Shown: positions 27,897-38,442, numbered from the stretch's first letter. The stretch: DNA of 64,000 nucleotides from Rhodobacterales bacterium HTCC2255 (GCA_000153745.1 DS022282.1:103881-167880); one strand, 5' to 3'. Made by a program: numbers and translations. Notes: generated by a model not told the origin, from the letters alone.

Positions 27897-28388
27897 TTAT
27901 TCTGGGGATTTGATTGGAGCTTTGACCTTCGCAGAAGTAGAATTTAGAGGGTCATCCTGTCTGGTGACCGATCCTTCAAAATGCGCACCACTTTCTATTG
28001 CGATTGTTTTATGAATAATATCACCTTCTACTCTGGCAGTAGCTGTTAAACGCACTTTAAGTCCTCTAACTCTTCCAATTACTCTACCATGCACAACAAT
28101 ATCATCAGCCACTATTTCACCTTTGACTGTTGAACCTTCACCTACAGTAAGTAAGTGAGCGCGAATATCACCATCGACTGTACCAGATATTTGAATATCT
28201 CCAGAAGTTTTTACATTACCTTTTATGTGAATGTCTGTTGATAATGTTGAAGCAGGGGGTTTTGCCTTTAAAGATGTTGGATTGCCGCTCATAGGACTAG
28301 GAGGTGCCGTTGGTGCACCTGTAGGTTTTGACGGAGTAGTGTTACCAATATTTGATGGTTTTTGTGGGTCTGGTTTCTTAGAAAACAT
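27897..28388 (-). CDS. Bactofilin family cytoskeletal protein
   Basis: A 163-residue protein with the bactofilin beta-helix core (about 48-145), seen as repeated short strands such as IHIKGNVKTSGDIQISGTVD and GEIVADDIVVHGRVIGRVRG. It is flanked by proline-rich, disordered ends. Bactofilins polymerise without nucleotide and position cell-wall enzymes. The gene overlaps the upstream M23 peptidase by 11 bp, the same pairing seen in many bacteria where bactofilin and a LytM-type enzyme shape the cell. Confidence 0.93.
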   Translation of the reverse strand: MFSKKPDPQKPSNIGNTTPSKPTGAPTAPPSPMSGNPTSLKAKPPASTLSTDIHIKGNVKTSGDIQISGTVDGDIRAHLLTVGEGSTVKGEIVADDIVVHGRVIGRVRGLKVRLTATARVEGDIIHKTIAIESGAHFEGSVTRQDDPLNSTSAKVKAPIKSPE

Positions 28389-29715
28389 TTTTTGTAGCCT
28401 TCATGTAATTTATTGCGTTAATTGGCTTTCCGCCAAGTCTTATTTCATAATGTAGATGCACTCCAGTGCTTCTACCCGAGTTCCCCATAGATCCAATTTT
28501 TTCACCCTGTAATACTTTTTGGCCCTTTTTCACGTTAATTTTGTGCAAATGAGCGTAGTAAGTGATAAAACCTTGACTATGTCGAATTTTAATCAAGCGG
28601 CCATAACCGCCATTGTTACCTGCGAATATAACAACACCATCTCCAGTGGCAACTATTTTCGTACCTAATGGGGCAGCTAAATCAGTACCGTTATGCATCC
28701 TGCGTTTGCCATTTACTGGATCCTTACGGTATCCAAATCCACTTGTGTATCTGTGTGATCCTGCAACAGGATGACCTAATGGAACTTTAGAAATTGCTAA
28801 CTTTAATAAACTTACTTCATCCAGATCTCTAAGTACCTTTGACGCACGTTCTGACATGTGATCGTGTAATACGCTTTCTGAGGAAGTTTCTATTGGCGTA
28901 ATGGCACCCCCAGTTCCAGAATAACCTCTTCTTACCTCATTGACTAAAGATTTTGTATTTATACCTTTTTTATTCAGTACTTTAGAAAGAGGAGCTAATG
29001 CTATATCAACAGCTTCTTCTAATCTGTTAAATATTTGGTTGCCACGCTCTTGAAGTAGAGCAGTATCTAACTCAAGCGTTTCCACTTGAGTTTCCATTGT
29101 CCTTGTCTCTTTGTAAAGTTTATCTCGTTCAGAAGAAGTTCTTACTAGGGCGTTTGATAAAAACGCAAGTGTATCTTTGTTATCTGTAGATTTTCCAAAT
29201 TCTGAATTAATTTCATTTGAAACTGTTCTGAATTTATTTTGCAAATTATTTGCTATCTCAATTGCATTATCACGAGACTTTATTGCATCCTGTAGCTTAC
29301 GCTGCATTATGTTTAAACCCTTGCCAAGTTCGCGCCGTTGTTCTTCTAATTCTAAAAGCTCAGATTGCTGGATAGAAACCTGCTCAAGTGCAATATAAAA
29401 ACGTTCTAATGATGTTTGTGCTTCTAATGATCGTTTATTTCGCTCATTGGACAACTGTTCAAGGCGGCTTTCATATGCTTGTTGCAATACGCCAGCTTGT
29501 TCCTTGTCTGTTTTTGCTGAAATTGCTTGAACTGCAAGCATTACTGTTGCTATCACCATCCAACAAAATAACAATGCAAATGTAGTTCCTGCAAAAGTTT
29601 GAATAATTGGGGTTAATCGAACATACCTTGCGGTTTTATCTGATCGCAAATATATTCTTTGCTCAGGTATCCTATTGCTTAAAAAACTATTTATAGTTGC
29701 AAAATTTATTGGCAT
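28378..29715 (-). CDS. M23 (LytM) family peptidoglycan peptidase
   Basis: A 445-residue envelope protein with one N-terminal membrane helix (about 40-65), a long coiled coil (about 70-240) and a C-terminal M23 domain. The zinc and catalytic residues are present: H341 and D345 in MHNGTDLAAP, and H420 and H422 in GVHLHYEIR. It therefore looks like an active endopeptidase, not a degenerate EnvC-like activator. It is upstream of and overlaps the bactofilin gene, so the two are probably co-translated and work together on cell shape or division. Confidence 0.92.
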   Translation of the reverse strand: MPINFATINSFLSNRIPEQRIYLRSDKTARYVRLTPIIQTFAGTTFALLFCWMVIATVMLAVQAISAKTDKEQAGVLQQAYESRLEQLSNERNKRSLEAQTSLERFYIALEQVSIQQSELLELEEQRRELGKGLNIMQRKLQDAIKSRDNAIEIANNLQNKFRTVSNEINSEFGKSTDNKDTLAFLSNALVRTSSERDKLYKETRTMETQVETLELDTALLQERGNQIFNRLEEAVDIALAPLSKVLNKKGINTKSLVNEVRRGYSGTGGAITPIETSSESVLHDHMSERASKVLRDLDEVSLLKLAISKVPLGHPVAGSHRYTSGFGYRKDPVNGKRRMHNGTDLAAPLGTKIVATGDGVVIFAGNNGGYGRLIKIRHSQGFITYYAHLHKINVKKGQKVLQGEKIGSMGNSGRSTGVHLHYEIRLGGKPINAINYMKATKNVF

Positions 29716-29852
29716 TCAATGTTTCTTCCAATTATGAAATAATTATATGTTATTCATTAAGATTAATTATGCTTTTACTCAATGAATTTTACCAAATGAT
29801 TTGTTTTAGTTTTTTAAAAGCCTGAAAATAAGCAAATTATTGCCAATTTCAG

Positions 29853-30656
29853 TCAACTAATTGCAATTGGCCAATAAAAGTCTAATGGAATTCCAGCTTC
29901 GGCTCGCTTTTCATCATTAAAAGGTGGTTTTAAACTACTTTTAAAATATTTATTTACCAATTCATGAAACACAATCTTGGGATCCTTATTATGTCTTCCA
30001 CATAAAAAGTGAAACCATTTAGATCCAAATGCAACATGACCTACTTCTTCAGCATATATTAACTCCAAAGTTTTTACAGTTTCATTATCATTTATTTTTT
30101 CAAAAAGTTTTATCATACCTGGTGTTACGTCTAAACCTCTTGCTTCAAGGACCATTGGAACTATAGCAAGTCTTCCTAGAAAATCTTCTGATGTTTCTTC
30201 TGCAGAACTCCACATTCCAGCATGAGCAGGCAAATCCCCATAGTATGACCCCATTGCTTCTAAGCGTTCGCACAATAAACTAAAATGTTTACTTTCTTCT
30301 TGAGCAGCCTTTACCCAATCGTCATAATAACCATTTGGCATTTCTACATCTGCAAACCTTGCTATTATATCCCAATGTAAATCAACTGCATTCAATTCAA
30401 TATGTGCTATTGCATGTAAGAGTGCTATCCGACCTTTTTCAGTGCCATACTTACGCTTAGGCATATTTCTTGGTGGTAACAATAAAGGATTTTTTGGACG
30501 GGAGGGTTGAGATGGAGGTTTTGTATTCCCTATTTCTAGTCTTTGATCAGACATATTCGACGCAAACCATCTGTCTGAATAGTCCTTTGATTTAAGTACT
30601 TTTAAGTGAGGATCGGATGTAGTTAAAATATCAACAGCCATTTGTGTAAGGGTCAT
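29853..30656 (-). CDS. DUF455 ferritin-like protein
   Basis: A 267-residue helical protein of the DUF455 family, related to ferritin-like di-iron proteins. Likely metal ligands lie in AIAHIELNAVDLHWD, EESKHFSLLCERLEAMG and YAEEVGHVAFGSKWF, matching the E...E/HxxE pattern of the fold. The biochemical role is unknown. Possible relatives include tRNA-modifying MiaE-like enzymes, but I cannot assign that. It starts 5 bp after the peroxiredoxin gene on the same strand, which hints at an oxidative-stress or iron-related unit. Confidence 0.82.
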   Translation of the reverse strand: MTLTQMAVDILTTSDPHLKVLKSKDYSDRWFASNMSDQRLEIGNTKPPSQPSRPKNPLLLPPRNMPKRKYGTEKGRIALLHAIAHIELNAVDLHWDIIARFADVEMPNGYYDDWVKAAQEESKHFSLLCERLEAMGSYYGDLPAHAGMWSSAEETSEDFLGRLAIVPMVLEARGLDVTPGMIKLFEKINDNETVKTLELIYAEEVGHVAFGSKWFHFLCGRHNKDPKIVFHELVNKYFKSSLKPPFNDEKRAEAGIPLDFYWPIAIS

Positions 30657-30661
30657 AATGA

Positions 30662-31123
30662 TTAAAGTTCCCTGACGGTTTCAAGCAACATTTCAGCATG
30701 ACCGGTGACCTTAACTTTTCGCCATTCTTTTATAATAATACCTGAAGTATTAATCAAAAAAGTTGATCGTTCTATACCCATAAATTTTTTTCCATACATG
30801 TTTTTTTCTACCCATATATCAAAGTATTCGCATAGAGTGTTATCTACATCCGAAAGCAACTTTAACTTAAGATTATATTTAGCAATAAATTTATCATGTG
30901 TTTGATTGCTATCTGTAGATACGCCAATAATTATTGTATTTAAGTTATCAAACTCTGATTTTAGACTTGTAAAATCTTTTGCTTCTTGAGTGCAGCTAGG
31001 TGTATTATCTTTTGGATAAAAATATAAAATTATATTTTTCCCAATAAATTGTGAAAACGAAAATATAATTTCATTACCGTGCATTAGTTTTAAATTGCAC
31101 ACATTTTTACCAATATTTGGCAT
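30662..31123 (-). CDS. bcp: Bcp-type thiol peroxidase (peroxiredoxin)
   Basis: A 153-residue peroxiredoxin of the BCP/PrxQ group that reduces hydroperoxides. The peroxidatic cysteine is C44 in YPKDNTPSCTQEA. The resolving cysteine that many BCP proteins have five residues later is absent (lysine there), so it should work as a one-cysteine type or use a more distant cysteine. The start gives a slightly short N-terminus but keeps the whole thioredoxin fold. It is directly upstream of the DUF455 gene and divergent from the AsmA-like gene. Confidence 0.88.
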   Translation of the reverse strand: MPNIGKNVCNLKLMHGNEIIFSFSQFIGKNIILYFYPKDNTPSCTQEAKDFTSLKSEFDNLNTIIIGVSTDSNQTHDKFIAKYNLKLKLLSDVDNTLCEYFDIWVEKNMYGKKFMGIERSTFLINTSGIIIKEWRKVKVTGHAEMLLETVREL

Positions 31124-31218
31124 TAGTATTCCAATTCGCTAGTCTTCTAGAAAAGTAAAGTATAGTTAAAGGAATATAGGCTCAAGCTTAATATAAGAAT
31201 TCATGTCGGGGAAATATA

Positions 31219-34200
31219 TTGGTTGATAAAGATCAAGAAATAAAAAAACCAAATAATCAGACATTTAATTCTATTACAAAGTCTGTTCGTTGGATTTTGT
31301 ATACACTATTGTTTGCTATTTTTATGATTCCAACATCATTTTTAACTTACATTTATGTGTATAGTGAGTCCAAAGTAACAGAAATATCTATATTAAAAAG
31401 TTTTGTAGAAGAAAGTTTGGAACAACAATTAATAAAATATAACATTACAGTATCTTCAGCCGGAATAACGAAGGGTAACAATTTTTTCTCACCAAAGTTT
31501 GTTTTTCATGATATAAAAATAAGTAATAAAAATGGAGAAAGATTATTTAATCTTCCAAAAGTTTATACAAATTTAGATATACTGTTCTCAAATGATAAAA
31601 GCATTGTATCTGTTGAAGATGCACAATTATTTTTAAGACGAAATCAGTCCGGTAAGTTTAGTGTTGCGTCAAGTGATCTGAGTAAAACTAATTTATTGGA
31701 AAAGATAGACTTATCAACCACCTTTTTTGATAAATCACCATTTATAGGTCGCATTAATCAACTCAAAGTTGAAAATATTTCAATTGCATATCAAGATGAT
31801 AAAACACAGAACACCTATTTTTTTGAAAATGGTAATTTTAATATTATAAAAAATTTAAATGAGTTATCAGTATCAAGTGTATTTGAACTGATTAAAAATA
31901 ATGATGAAAAAGCAGTATTTTATGCTTCTGGAAATCATACAATCTACGATGAAATTTTTAATGTAAAATTTAAAGTGGATAATGCAGATCCATTAATATT
32001 AGCCAATCAAATTCCTGCTCTCAATTGGCTACGTAACGTAGATACAAACGTCAATGCGTCCATTATTACTTCCTTTGATAGTGGTGTAAAGATTCTAGAT
32101 ATGAATGGAATGATTGAATTAGAAGCAGGCAAGCTCAAAGCCACTCCTAAATATTCTTCAACGGAATTCTTAAATTTAAAAACATATTTTGCATATGACT
32201 TTAATTCAGATATTTTAGACTTCTCGAGCTTTGAATTTAAGTCCAAACAACTTTCTGCAACTGGATCTGCGAAAAATATTTTAATGAGGGATCCAGAAAA
32301 CAACATTTCGGGTTCTAATACTGACCTTAAAATTACAGAAATAAAAGTTAACAGGCCAGATATATTCAATAAAGAAAATATTTTATTAAAATCAGGTCAT
32401 GCGGAATTAATTATAATTCTTGATCCTTTGAATATTACTATAAACAATAGCAAAGTTAAAAGTAATGAAACAAATTTAAGCATTATTGGTAAAATAATAG
32501 CAAAAAATAATTATTGGAAAAGTAATCTAAATTTAGAAATTGATACTCTTAATAAACAACAAATTGTTGATTTTTGGCCTATTAGTTACAATGCCATAGC
32601 TAGAAAATGGTTTTTAGAGAATATTAATTCTACCATAGTTTCAAGTATTAAAGGGAATGTAATAAGTTCAAATGGAAAAAGAGATTTAGATATTATATTC
32701 GATTTTAATGATACTAATATTAACGCAATAAAAACAGTTGTTCCACTTATTGAAATTTCAGGTGAGGGAAGCTTGTCGGCTGAACAGATTACATTTAATT
32801 TAAAAAATGGTAAATTTGAAACATCAAAAAAAGGTTTCACAGATCTAAGTGGAAGTATTTTTCATATCCCAAATACTAAAGAAAAACCCGCAAGGGGACA
32901 AATGAAATTAAATGCGCAGGGAAATTTAAAATCATTTTTTGAAATATTAGATTCTGAAAAATTTAAATATTTAGCAAAAGCTGGTTTTTCAACTGATGTG
33001 GCTAGCGGTAATGCGCAATTAGCTGGATGGATCGAGTGGCCACTAATAAAAGGTGTTAGCCAAGATCAAGTGTTGTTCGAAATAGATGGCACTTTGTCCA
33101 ACATTAAAAGTAATAAAATTATCAAGGGGCGACTTTTTGAGTCTGAAAACCTCAATTTAATAGCATCCCACAAATCATTATCTATTGATGGGAAAAGTAA
33201 AATTAATAACTTTCCACTCAAATTTTTATGGAATCAAAATTTAAAAGATAATTCAGAAAAAATAAGCTTTGTTGCCGCCGAATTTAATATTGATGAAAAT
33301 GGATTAGAAGCTTTTAATATTTCTTTGCCGGACGGTATGTTTAAAGGAATTTCAAAGGCTGATTTAAAATTAACTCTAAAACCAAAATATCCAACTGAAT
33401 TTATAGTTAAAAGCAACCTTAAGGGATCTGAAATTAATATAAATTCACTGGGATGGAGTAATAAAAATATAAAAAATGGTGATCTAATTATTCGAGGTAG
33501 CCTATCTAAACCTGTTGATGTTGATGAAATAAAAATTTCAGCAGATGATTTAAGTGCTAGTGGGAAAATTAATTTTGAAAATGATGGCCAATTTAAATCA
33601 GCAGTCTTTCCCGTTTTAGAGGTTTCTGATTGGTTTTCGACATCTTTAACTTTGAGTAAAACTGATAATGTAAATTTAATGGAGCTTGAAGGTGGTAAAG
33701 TTGATTTTAGAAGCCTTGTTTTTGGTAAAAGTGAAAAATCAGAGGTCGGATTTTTAAAGGTTTCATTAGACAGTTTAAGAATTTCTGACGGAATAGAATT
33801 TACAAACTTTATTGCTGACATAGATTTTAGCAAAAAAGAATTAGGTGGTTTCAAAGCTCAGGTAAATGGTGGTGCTGATATTTATGGTAAACTATCAAAG
33901 GGTGAATTTGGAACTATTATCACTCTAGATTCTGCTAATGCAGGGCACGTATTAAGGTCATCTGGAATATTAAAGAATATCAGAGGAGGGGGGTTAAATT
34001 TAGTGTTAACACCCAATGAAAAAAAAGGATATTACACAGGCCGATTTATTATTAATAAATTTCGAATGCTTCACTCTAATCCCTTAGCCTTGCTATTAGA
34101 TAGTTTGAGTTTGGTTGGATTAGTAGACAAATTAGAAAATGAGGGCATCCAATTCAATCAAGCCAAAGGCTGGTTAAATATTACTCCAGAAGGAATTCAA

Positions 34201-34503
34201 TTGAGTGATGTAAGTCTGGTTGGATTGTCTATGGGAATGAGTATAACTGGTTGGTACGATAAAAAGAAAAAAGCTATAAATTTTGATGGTGTTGTTACTC
34301 CTGTTTATGCAATAAATGGTGTATTTGAGCGATTGGCTGGCAAACTTTTTGGTGAGCAAAAAGGTGAAGGCTTATTCAGCTTTGTATATACAATGAAGGG
34401 TCCGACTTCCGATCCAATTGTTGAAGTCAAACCACTTTCAATTTTAACACCTGGTGGGTTCCGCAAAATATTCAGATCAGATATTCCGGCGCCTGAGAAG
34501 TAA
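31219..34503 (+). CDS. Large AsmA-like/DUF3971 (YhdP-type) envelope protein
   Basis: A 1,094-residue protein with one N-terminal membrane helix (about 27-52) and a very long, beta-strand-rich periplasmic region ending in an AsmA-like C-terminal domain (LDSLSLVGLVDKLENEG, GWLNITPEGIQLSDVSLVG). YhdP and its relatives form hydrophobic-groove bridges that carry phospholipids to the outer membrane. The start is TTG at 31219, preceded by GGGGAAA. Codons are very A+T-rich like the neighbours. It lies between bcp (divergent) and queA, a common alphaproteobacterial setting. The transport role is inferred from family. Confidence 0.8.
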   Translation: MVDKDQEIKKPNNQTFNSITKSVRWILYTLLFAIFMIPTSFLTYIYVYSESKVTEISILKSFVEESLEQQLIKYNITVSSAGITKGNNFFSPKFVFHDIKISNKNGERLFNLPKVYTNLDILFSNDKSIVSVEDAQLFLRRNQSGKFSVASSDLSKTNLLEKIDLSTTFFDKSPFIGRINQLKVENISIAYQDDKTQNTYFFENGNFNIIKNLNELSVSSVFELIKNNDEKAVFYASGNHTIYDEIFNVKFKVDNADPLILANQIPALNWLRNVDTNVNASIITSFDSGVKILDMNGMIELEAGKLKATPKYSSTEFLNLKTYFAYDFNSDILDFSSFEFKSKQLSATGSAKNILMRDPENNISGSNTDLKITEIKVNRPDIFNKENILLKSGHAELIIILDPLNITINNSKVKSNETNLSIIGKIIAKNNYWKSNLNLEIDTLNKQQIVDFWPISYNAIARKWFLENINSTIVSSIKGNVISSNGKRDLDIIFDFNDTNINAIKTVVPLIEISGEGSLSAEQITFNLKNGKFETSKKGFTDLSGSIFHIPNTKEKPARGQMKLNAQGNLKSFFEILDSEKFKYLAKAGFSTDVASGNAQLAGWIEWPLIKGVSQDQVLFEIDGTLSNIKSNKIIKGRLFESENLNLIASHKSLSIDGKSKINNFPLKFLWNQNLKDNSEKISFVAAEFNIDENGLEAFNISLPDGMFKGISKADLKLTLKPKYPTEFIVKSNLKGSEININSLGWSNKNIKNGDLIIRGSLSKPVDVDEIKISADDLSASGKINFENDGQFKSAVFPVLEVSDWFSTSLTLSKTDNVNLMELEGGKVDFRSLVFGKSEKSEVGFLKVSLDSLRISDGIEFTNFIADIDFSKKELGGFKAQVNGGADIYGKLSKGEFGTIITLDSANAGHVLRSSGILKNIRGGGLNLVLTPNEKKGYYTGRFIINKFRMLHSNPLALLLDSLSLVGLVDKLENEGIQFNQAKGWLNITPEGIQLSDVSLVGLSMGMSITGWYDKKKKAINFDGVVTPVYAINGVFERLAGKLFGEQKGEGLFSFVYTMKGPTSDPIVEVKPLSILTPGGFRKIFRSDIPAPEK

Positions 34504-34540
34504 CTCTTGCATATTGAAGGCAAACAATTAATTACATCAT

Positions 34541-35587
34541 ATGAAATTATCTGATTTTGACTTTGAATTACCAAATGAATTGATAGCTTTGAGGCCTGTT
34601 CACCCTCGAAGCTCGTCAAAACTATTAGTTTCAAAAGATGATAAAATCATTGATGATCAATTCTTAAATTTACTAAAATACCTAAAAAAAGGTGATCGCT
34701 TAGTGCTAAACGACACTAAAGTAATTCCTGCAAAATTACATGGTAAAAGAATTAGGCATTCAGATAATGGAAGAACTACAGCAAATATTGGTATAAATTT
34801 ACTTTCAACAAATAATGATGGCCATTGGTTGGCATTGGCTAAGCCTGCCAAAAGAGTAAATGTTGGTGAAATCATAAATTTTGATAATGAATTGACTGCA
34901 AAAGTCCTTGATAAATCTTCTAACGGATTAGTCTTGCAGTTTAACTTGAGTGAAGAAATTTTTGACCAAAAATTAAAGGAAATAGGAACAATGCCGCTTC
35001 CTCCTTATATCGCGTCACAAAGATTACCTGATAAATTTGATGATAATGATTATCAGACAGTATTTGCAGAAAAATCTGGTTCAGTTGCTGCACCAACGGC
35101 ATCATTGCATTTTGATGACGTTTTATTAAAACAACTAAATGACTTTGGAATAAAAACTTCCAAGGTTACCTTACATGTTGGTGCAGGTACTTTTTTGCCA
35201 GTTAAGGTAGATAATATTGCTGATCACAAAATGCATTCAGAATGGGGCGAGGTTAACAATATAGCTGCATCTGAAATTGCTAAAACAAAATCTGAAGGTG
35301 GTCGAATTATACCAGTTGGTACAACCGCATTAAGGCTTATAGAAACTGCTGCTAAATCTGGGAAAATTAATTCTTGGACTGGTGATACAGATATATTTAT
35401 TACTCCAGGTTTTAAATTCAAAATAGCAGACGGTTTGATAACAAATTTTCACTTACCAAAATCAACATTATTGATGTTAGTCAGTGCTTTAATCGGTACG
35501 GAAAAGTTAAAAAACGTGTACCTTCATGCTATAAATAATAGATATCGATTTTTTTCTTATGGCGATGCATCTTTATTGCTTCCATAA
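34541..35587 (+). CDS. queA: S-adenosylmethionine:tRNA ribosyltransferase-isomerase
   Basis: A 348-residue enzyme that moves the ribosyl part of SAM onto 7-aminomethyl-deazaguanine in tRNA to form epoxyqueuosine. Family stretches are LIALRPVHPRSSSKLLV, DRLVLNDTKVIPAKLHG, PLPPYIA, GSVAAPTASLHF and VTLHVGAGTFLPVK. The end has LITNFHLPKSTLLMLVSAL. The partner tgt usually follows; here an MFS carrier does instead. It begins 37 bp after the AsmA-like gene. Confidence 0.95.
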   Translation: MKLSDFDFELPNELIALRPVHPRSSSKLLVSKDDKIIDDQFLNLLKYLKKGDRLVLNDTKVIPAKLHGKRIRHSDNGRTTANIGINLLSTNNDGHWLALAKPAKRVNVGEIINFDNELTAKVLDKSSNGLVLQFNLSEEIFDQKLKEIGTMPLPPYIASQRLPDKFDDNDYQTVFAEKSGSVAAPTASLHFDDVLLKQLNDFGIKTSKVTLHVGAGTFLPVKVDNIADHKMHSEWGEVNNIAASEIAKTKSEGGRIIPVGTTALRLIETAAKSGKINSWTGDTDIFITPGFKFKIADGLITNFHLPKSTLLMLVSALIGTEKLKNVYLHAINNRYRFFSYGDASLLLP

Positions 35588-35662
35588 AATATAAACGACT
35601 TTATAAGCGTCGCAAATATACAAATCACAAAGCGTGATTCTGTTAATCTCTACAAAATATTT

Positions 35663-36934
35663 ATGGATAATCTTATGCTTTTTGTTGTCAAAAATTCGTG
35701 GGCTCTATTGTTTGGCATGTTTTTGTTGATGCTTGGAAATGGGCTTCAAGGAACTCTCTTAGGAGTTAGAGGATCAATTGAAGGAATGTCCCCACAAACA
35801 ATGTCATGGGTAATGACGGGTTATTTTGTTGGTTTCTTATTTGGATCACAGCTTGCTCCAAATATGATTAGAAGAGTAGGGCATGTTCGTGTTTTTGCTG
35901 CCCTTGGATCATTAGTGTCAGCTTGTTTAATATTATATGCAGCTTGGACTAATCCATATTTTTGGTTTTTGTTAAGAGTAATTGTTGGTTTTTGTTTTTC
36001 TGGTATTTACGTTGTAGCGGAAAGTTGGCTGAATGACTCATCTTCTAACGAAACACGTGGGCAAACATTATCTGCCTATTTAATAGTTCAGATGATGGGT
36101 ATAGTATTAGCGCAAGCTGTCTTAAACATTGCAGATCCATCAGGATATGTATTATTCATCATCATTTCTGTTGTAGTATCACTCTCATTCGCACCAATTT
36201 TACTATCTGTAAGTCCAGCACCCCAATTCCAAACATCTAAAAGAATGACCCTCTCACAACTTTGGAGTATTTCTCCTTTAGGTGTTGTGGGGCAATTTTT
36301 TCTCGGTGCAATCTTTGCAGCTTTATTCGGTATGGCTTCAGTCTATGGAACAGAAAGAGGTTTGTCAGTGAAAGATATATCATTGTTTGTAGCTTCAATA
36401 TATTTTGGTGGCATGATCTTACAATACCCAATTGGTTGGATATCTGACAGGATGGATCGACGTGTTTTGATATTTATAGTTTGTACAATTGGAACTATTT
36501 TTAGCTTTGGTGCTAATCTGTTTGATAATTTTATATGGTTATTGATAGTTGCTTTTATAATTGGAGGAGTATCTAACCCGTTATATTCATTGTACATAGC
36601 ATATACTAATGATTACCTTGAACATGATGATATGGCATCGGCTTCTGGGGGGCTAATATTTTTAACTGGAGTTGGCGCAATATTTGGGCCGAGTATTGTT
36701 GGTTGGTTGTTAGATGTTTTTGGAGCAGAAAGTTATTTTTGGTTTATAGGTACAATAATGGCAATTATGGCTAGTTATGCTCTATATCGTATGACACAAA
36801 CTTCTAGTACAGCTGTACAGGATACCAGCGCATATGCTCCAGTTACACCAGCTTCCACACCAATTGCTATAGAATTTGCCCAAGAGTATGCTATTGAGAT
36901 GGCCTTGGAAGAAGAAGAAACCAATAATGTATAG
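35663..36934 (+). CDS. MFS transporter (YcaD-like)
   Basis: A 423-residue major facilitator carrier with about twelve membrane helices. MFS motif A variants are seen after helix 2 (GSQLAPNMIRRVGHVRVF) and between the halves (PIGWISDRMDRRVLIF). GIYVVAESWLND in helix 4-5 is characteristic of the YcaD-type subfamily. The C-terminal tail is alanine/threonine-rich and ends in a run of glutamates. The substrate cannot be inferred. It is alone between queA and lpdA. Confidence 0.82.
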   Translation: MDNLMLFVVKNSWALLFGMFLLMLGNGLQGTLLGVRGSIEGMSPQTMSWVMTGYFVGFLFGSQLAPNMIRRVGHVRVFAALGSLVSACLILYAAWTNPYFWFLLRVIVGFCFSGIYVVAESWLNDSSSNETRGQTLSAYLIVQMMGIVLAQAVLNIADPSGYVLFIIISVVVSLSFAPILLSVSPAPQFQTSKRMTLSQLWSISPLGVVGQFFLGAIFAALFGMASVYGTERGLSVKDISLFVASIYFGGMILQYPIGWISDRMDRRVLIFIVCTIGTIFSFGANLFDNFIWLLIVAFIIGGVSNPLYSLYIAYTNDYLEHDDMASASGGLIFLTGVGAIFGPSIVGWLLDVFGAESYFWFIGTIMAIMASYALYRMTQTSSTAVQDTSAYAPVTPASTPIAIEFAQEYAIEMALEEEETNNV

Positions 36935-37050
36935 TATTTATTACATTCTATCATATTTATATGGTTGAAATCAAAAAATGCTAGGCTTGTATATCTTACT
37001 TCAATCATGCATTATATATAGTTTAATATTAAACGATAATTGGAGTGATT

Positions 37051-38442
37051 ATGGCGACTATGTATGATATGATTGTAATCGGTGCTGGACCTGGCGGTTA
37101 TGTTGCAGCAATTCGAGGTGCACAATTAGGGCTGAAAGTTGCTATAGTTGAACGGGAGCATATGGGAGGGATTTGTCTCAACTGGGGCTGTATACCGACT
37201 AAAACTATGCTTCGATCATCAGAAATATTTCATCTAATGCATCGAGCAAGTGAATTTGGGTTATCTGCCGAAAATATTAGTTATGATCTAGAAGCTGTCG
37301 TAAAACGTTCTCGTGGAGTTGCATCACAACTTAATTCTGGCATTGGACATCTGTTAAAGAAAAATAAAGTTGAAGCAATAATGGGAAATGCATCAATTAC
37401 ATCAAAAAATACCATTACAGTTAAATCAGACAAAGGCACAACAAAACTTCAAGGTAAAAATATAGTATTGGCAACAGGTGCTAGAGCAAGAGAGCTTCCT
37501 GGATTAGAGGCTGACGGTGATCTAGTATGGACTTATAAAGCGGCTCTAACACCAACTAGGATGCCTAAAAAGCTATTGGTGATAGGGTCTGGTGCAATTG
37601 GTATAGAATTCGCAAGTTTTTATAATACGTTGGGTTCTGACACCACTGTTGTGGAAGTTATGGATCATATTTTACCTGTAGAAGATGAAGAAATTTCAAA
37701 ATTTGCAAAAAAATCTTTTATCAAGCAAGGCATGAAAATTTTAGAAAAAGCATCTGTAAAAAAATTAGATCGTCTCAAAGGCAAAGTAGTAGCTCATATC
37801 GAAATAAATTCTAAAATAGAAAAACAGGAATTTGACACAGTTATCTCTGCTGTAGGTATTGTCGGTAACATAGAGGATATTGGTTTAGAAACATTAAACA
37901 TAAAAGAAGAACGAAGCCATGTTATTACAGATAAATATTGCAGAACAAACGTAGAAGGCGTTTATGCTATTGGAGATCTAGCTGCTCCACCTTGGTTGGC
38001 TCATAAGGCTTCTCATGAAGGTGTTATGGTTGCAGAACTTATTGCCGGCATGAATCCACACTCAATAAAACCAGAAAATATTGCTGGATGTACATACTGT
38101 TATCCTCAAATCGCTTCAGTTGGTTATACTGAAGCGACCGCAAGAGAAAAGGGATTTAATATCAAGGTTGGACGTTTTCCTTTCGTAGGAAATGGTAAAG
38201 CTATAGCTCTTGGTGAATCTGAAGGATTAGTTAAAACAATTTTTGATGCAAAGACTGGGGAATTGCTTGGAGCACATATGGTTGGAGCTGAAGTGACTGA
38301 AATGATTCAAGGATATGTAATATCAAAACAGTTAGAAACTACTGAACAAGATTTAATGGGTACTGTATTTCCACATCCAACTTTGTCAGAAATGATGCAT
38401 GAGAGTGTATTAGATGCATATGGGCAAGCAATACACATATGA
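37051..38442 (+). CDS. lpdA: Dihydrolipoyl dehydrogenase (E3)
   Basis: A flavoprotein disulfide reductase of 463 residues that reoxidises lipoyl groups of 2-oxo acid dehydrogenases or the glycine cleavage system. The FAD loop is VIGAGPGGYVAA. The redox cysteines are in GGICLNWGCIPTK (42 and 47), the NAD loop is GSGAIGIEFASFY, and the catalytic His-Glu pair is in HPTLSEMMHE. I choose the ATG at 37051 because TGGAG lies five bases before it; an earlier GTG at 37045 lacks room for a ribosome-binding site. The PhnD-like gene overlaps its stop by 4 bp. lipA, often directly downstream, is here 4 kb away. Confidence 0.95.
   Translation: MATMYDMIVIGAGPGGYVAAIRGAQLGLKVAIVEREHMGGICLNWGCIPTKTMLRSSEIFHLMHRASEFGLSAENISYDLEAVVKRSRGVASQLNSGIGHLLKKNKVEAIMGNASITSKNTITVKSDKGTTKLQGKNIVLATGARARELPGLEADGDLVWTYKAALTPTRMPKKLLVIGSGAIGIEFASFYNTLGSDTTVVEVMDHILPVEDEEISKFAKKSFIKQGMKILEKASVKKLDRLKGKVVAHIEINSKIEKQEFDTVISAVGIVGNIEDIGLETLNIKEERSHVITDKYCRTNVEGVYAIGDLAAPPWLAHKASHEGVMVAELIAGMNPHSIKPENIAGCTYCYPQIASVGYTEATAREKGFNIKVGRFPFVGNGKAIALGESEGLVKTIFDAKTGELLGAHMVGAEVTEMIQGYVISKQLETTEQDLMGTVFPHPTLSEMMHESVLDAYGQAIHI

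Noticed and set aside
33234..33854. A 206-codon frame opposite the AsmA-like gene
   Set aside because: It is antisense to a well-supported gene, and its serine/leucine/isoleucine/phenylalanine-rich composition is what complementing A+T-rich coding DNA gives.
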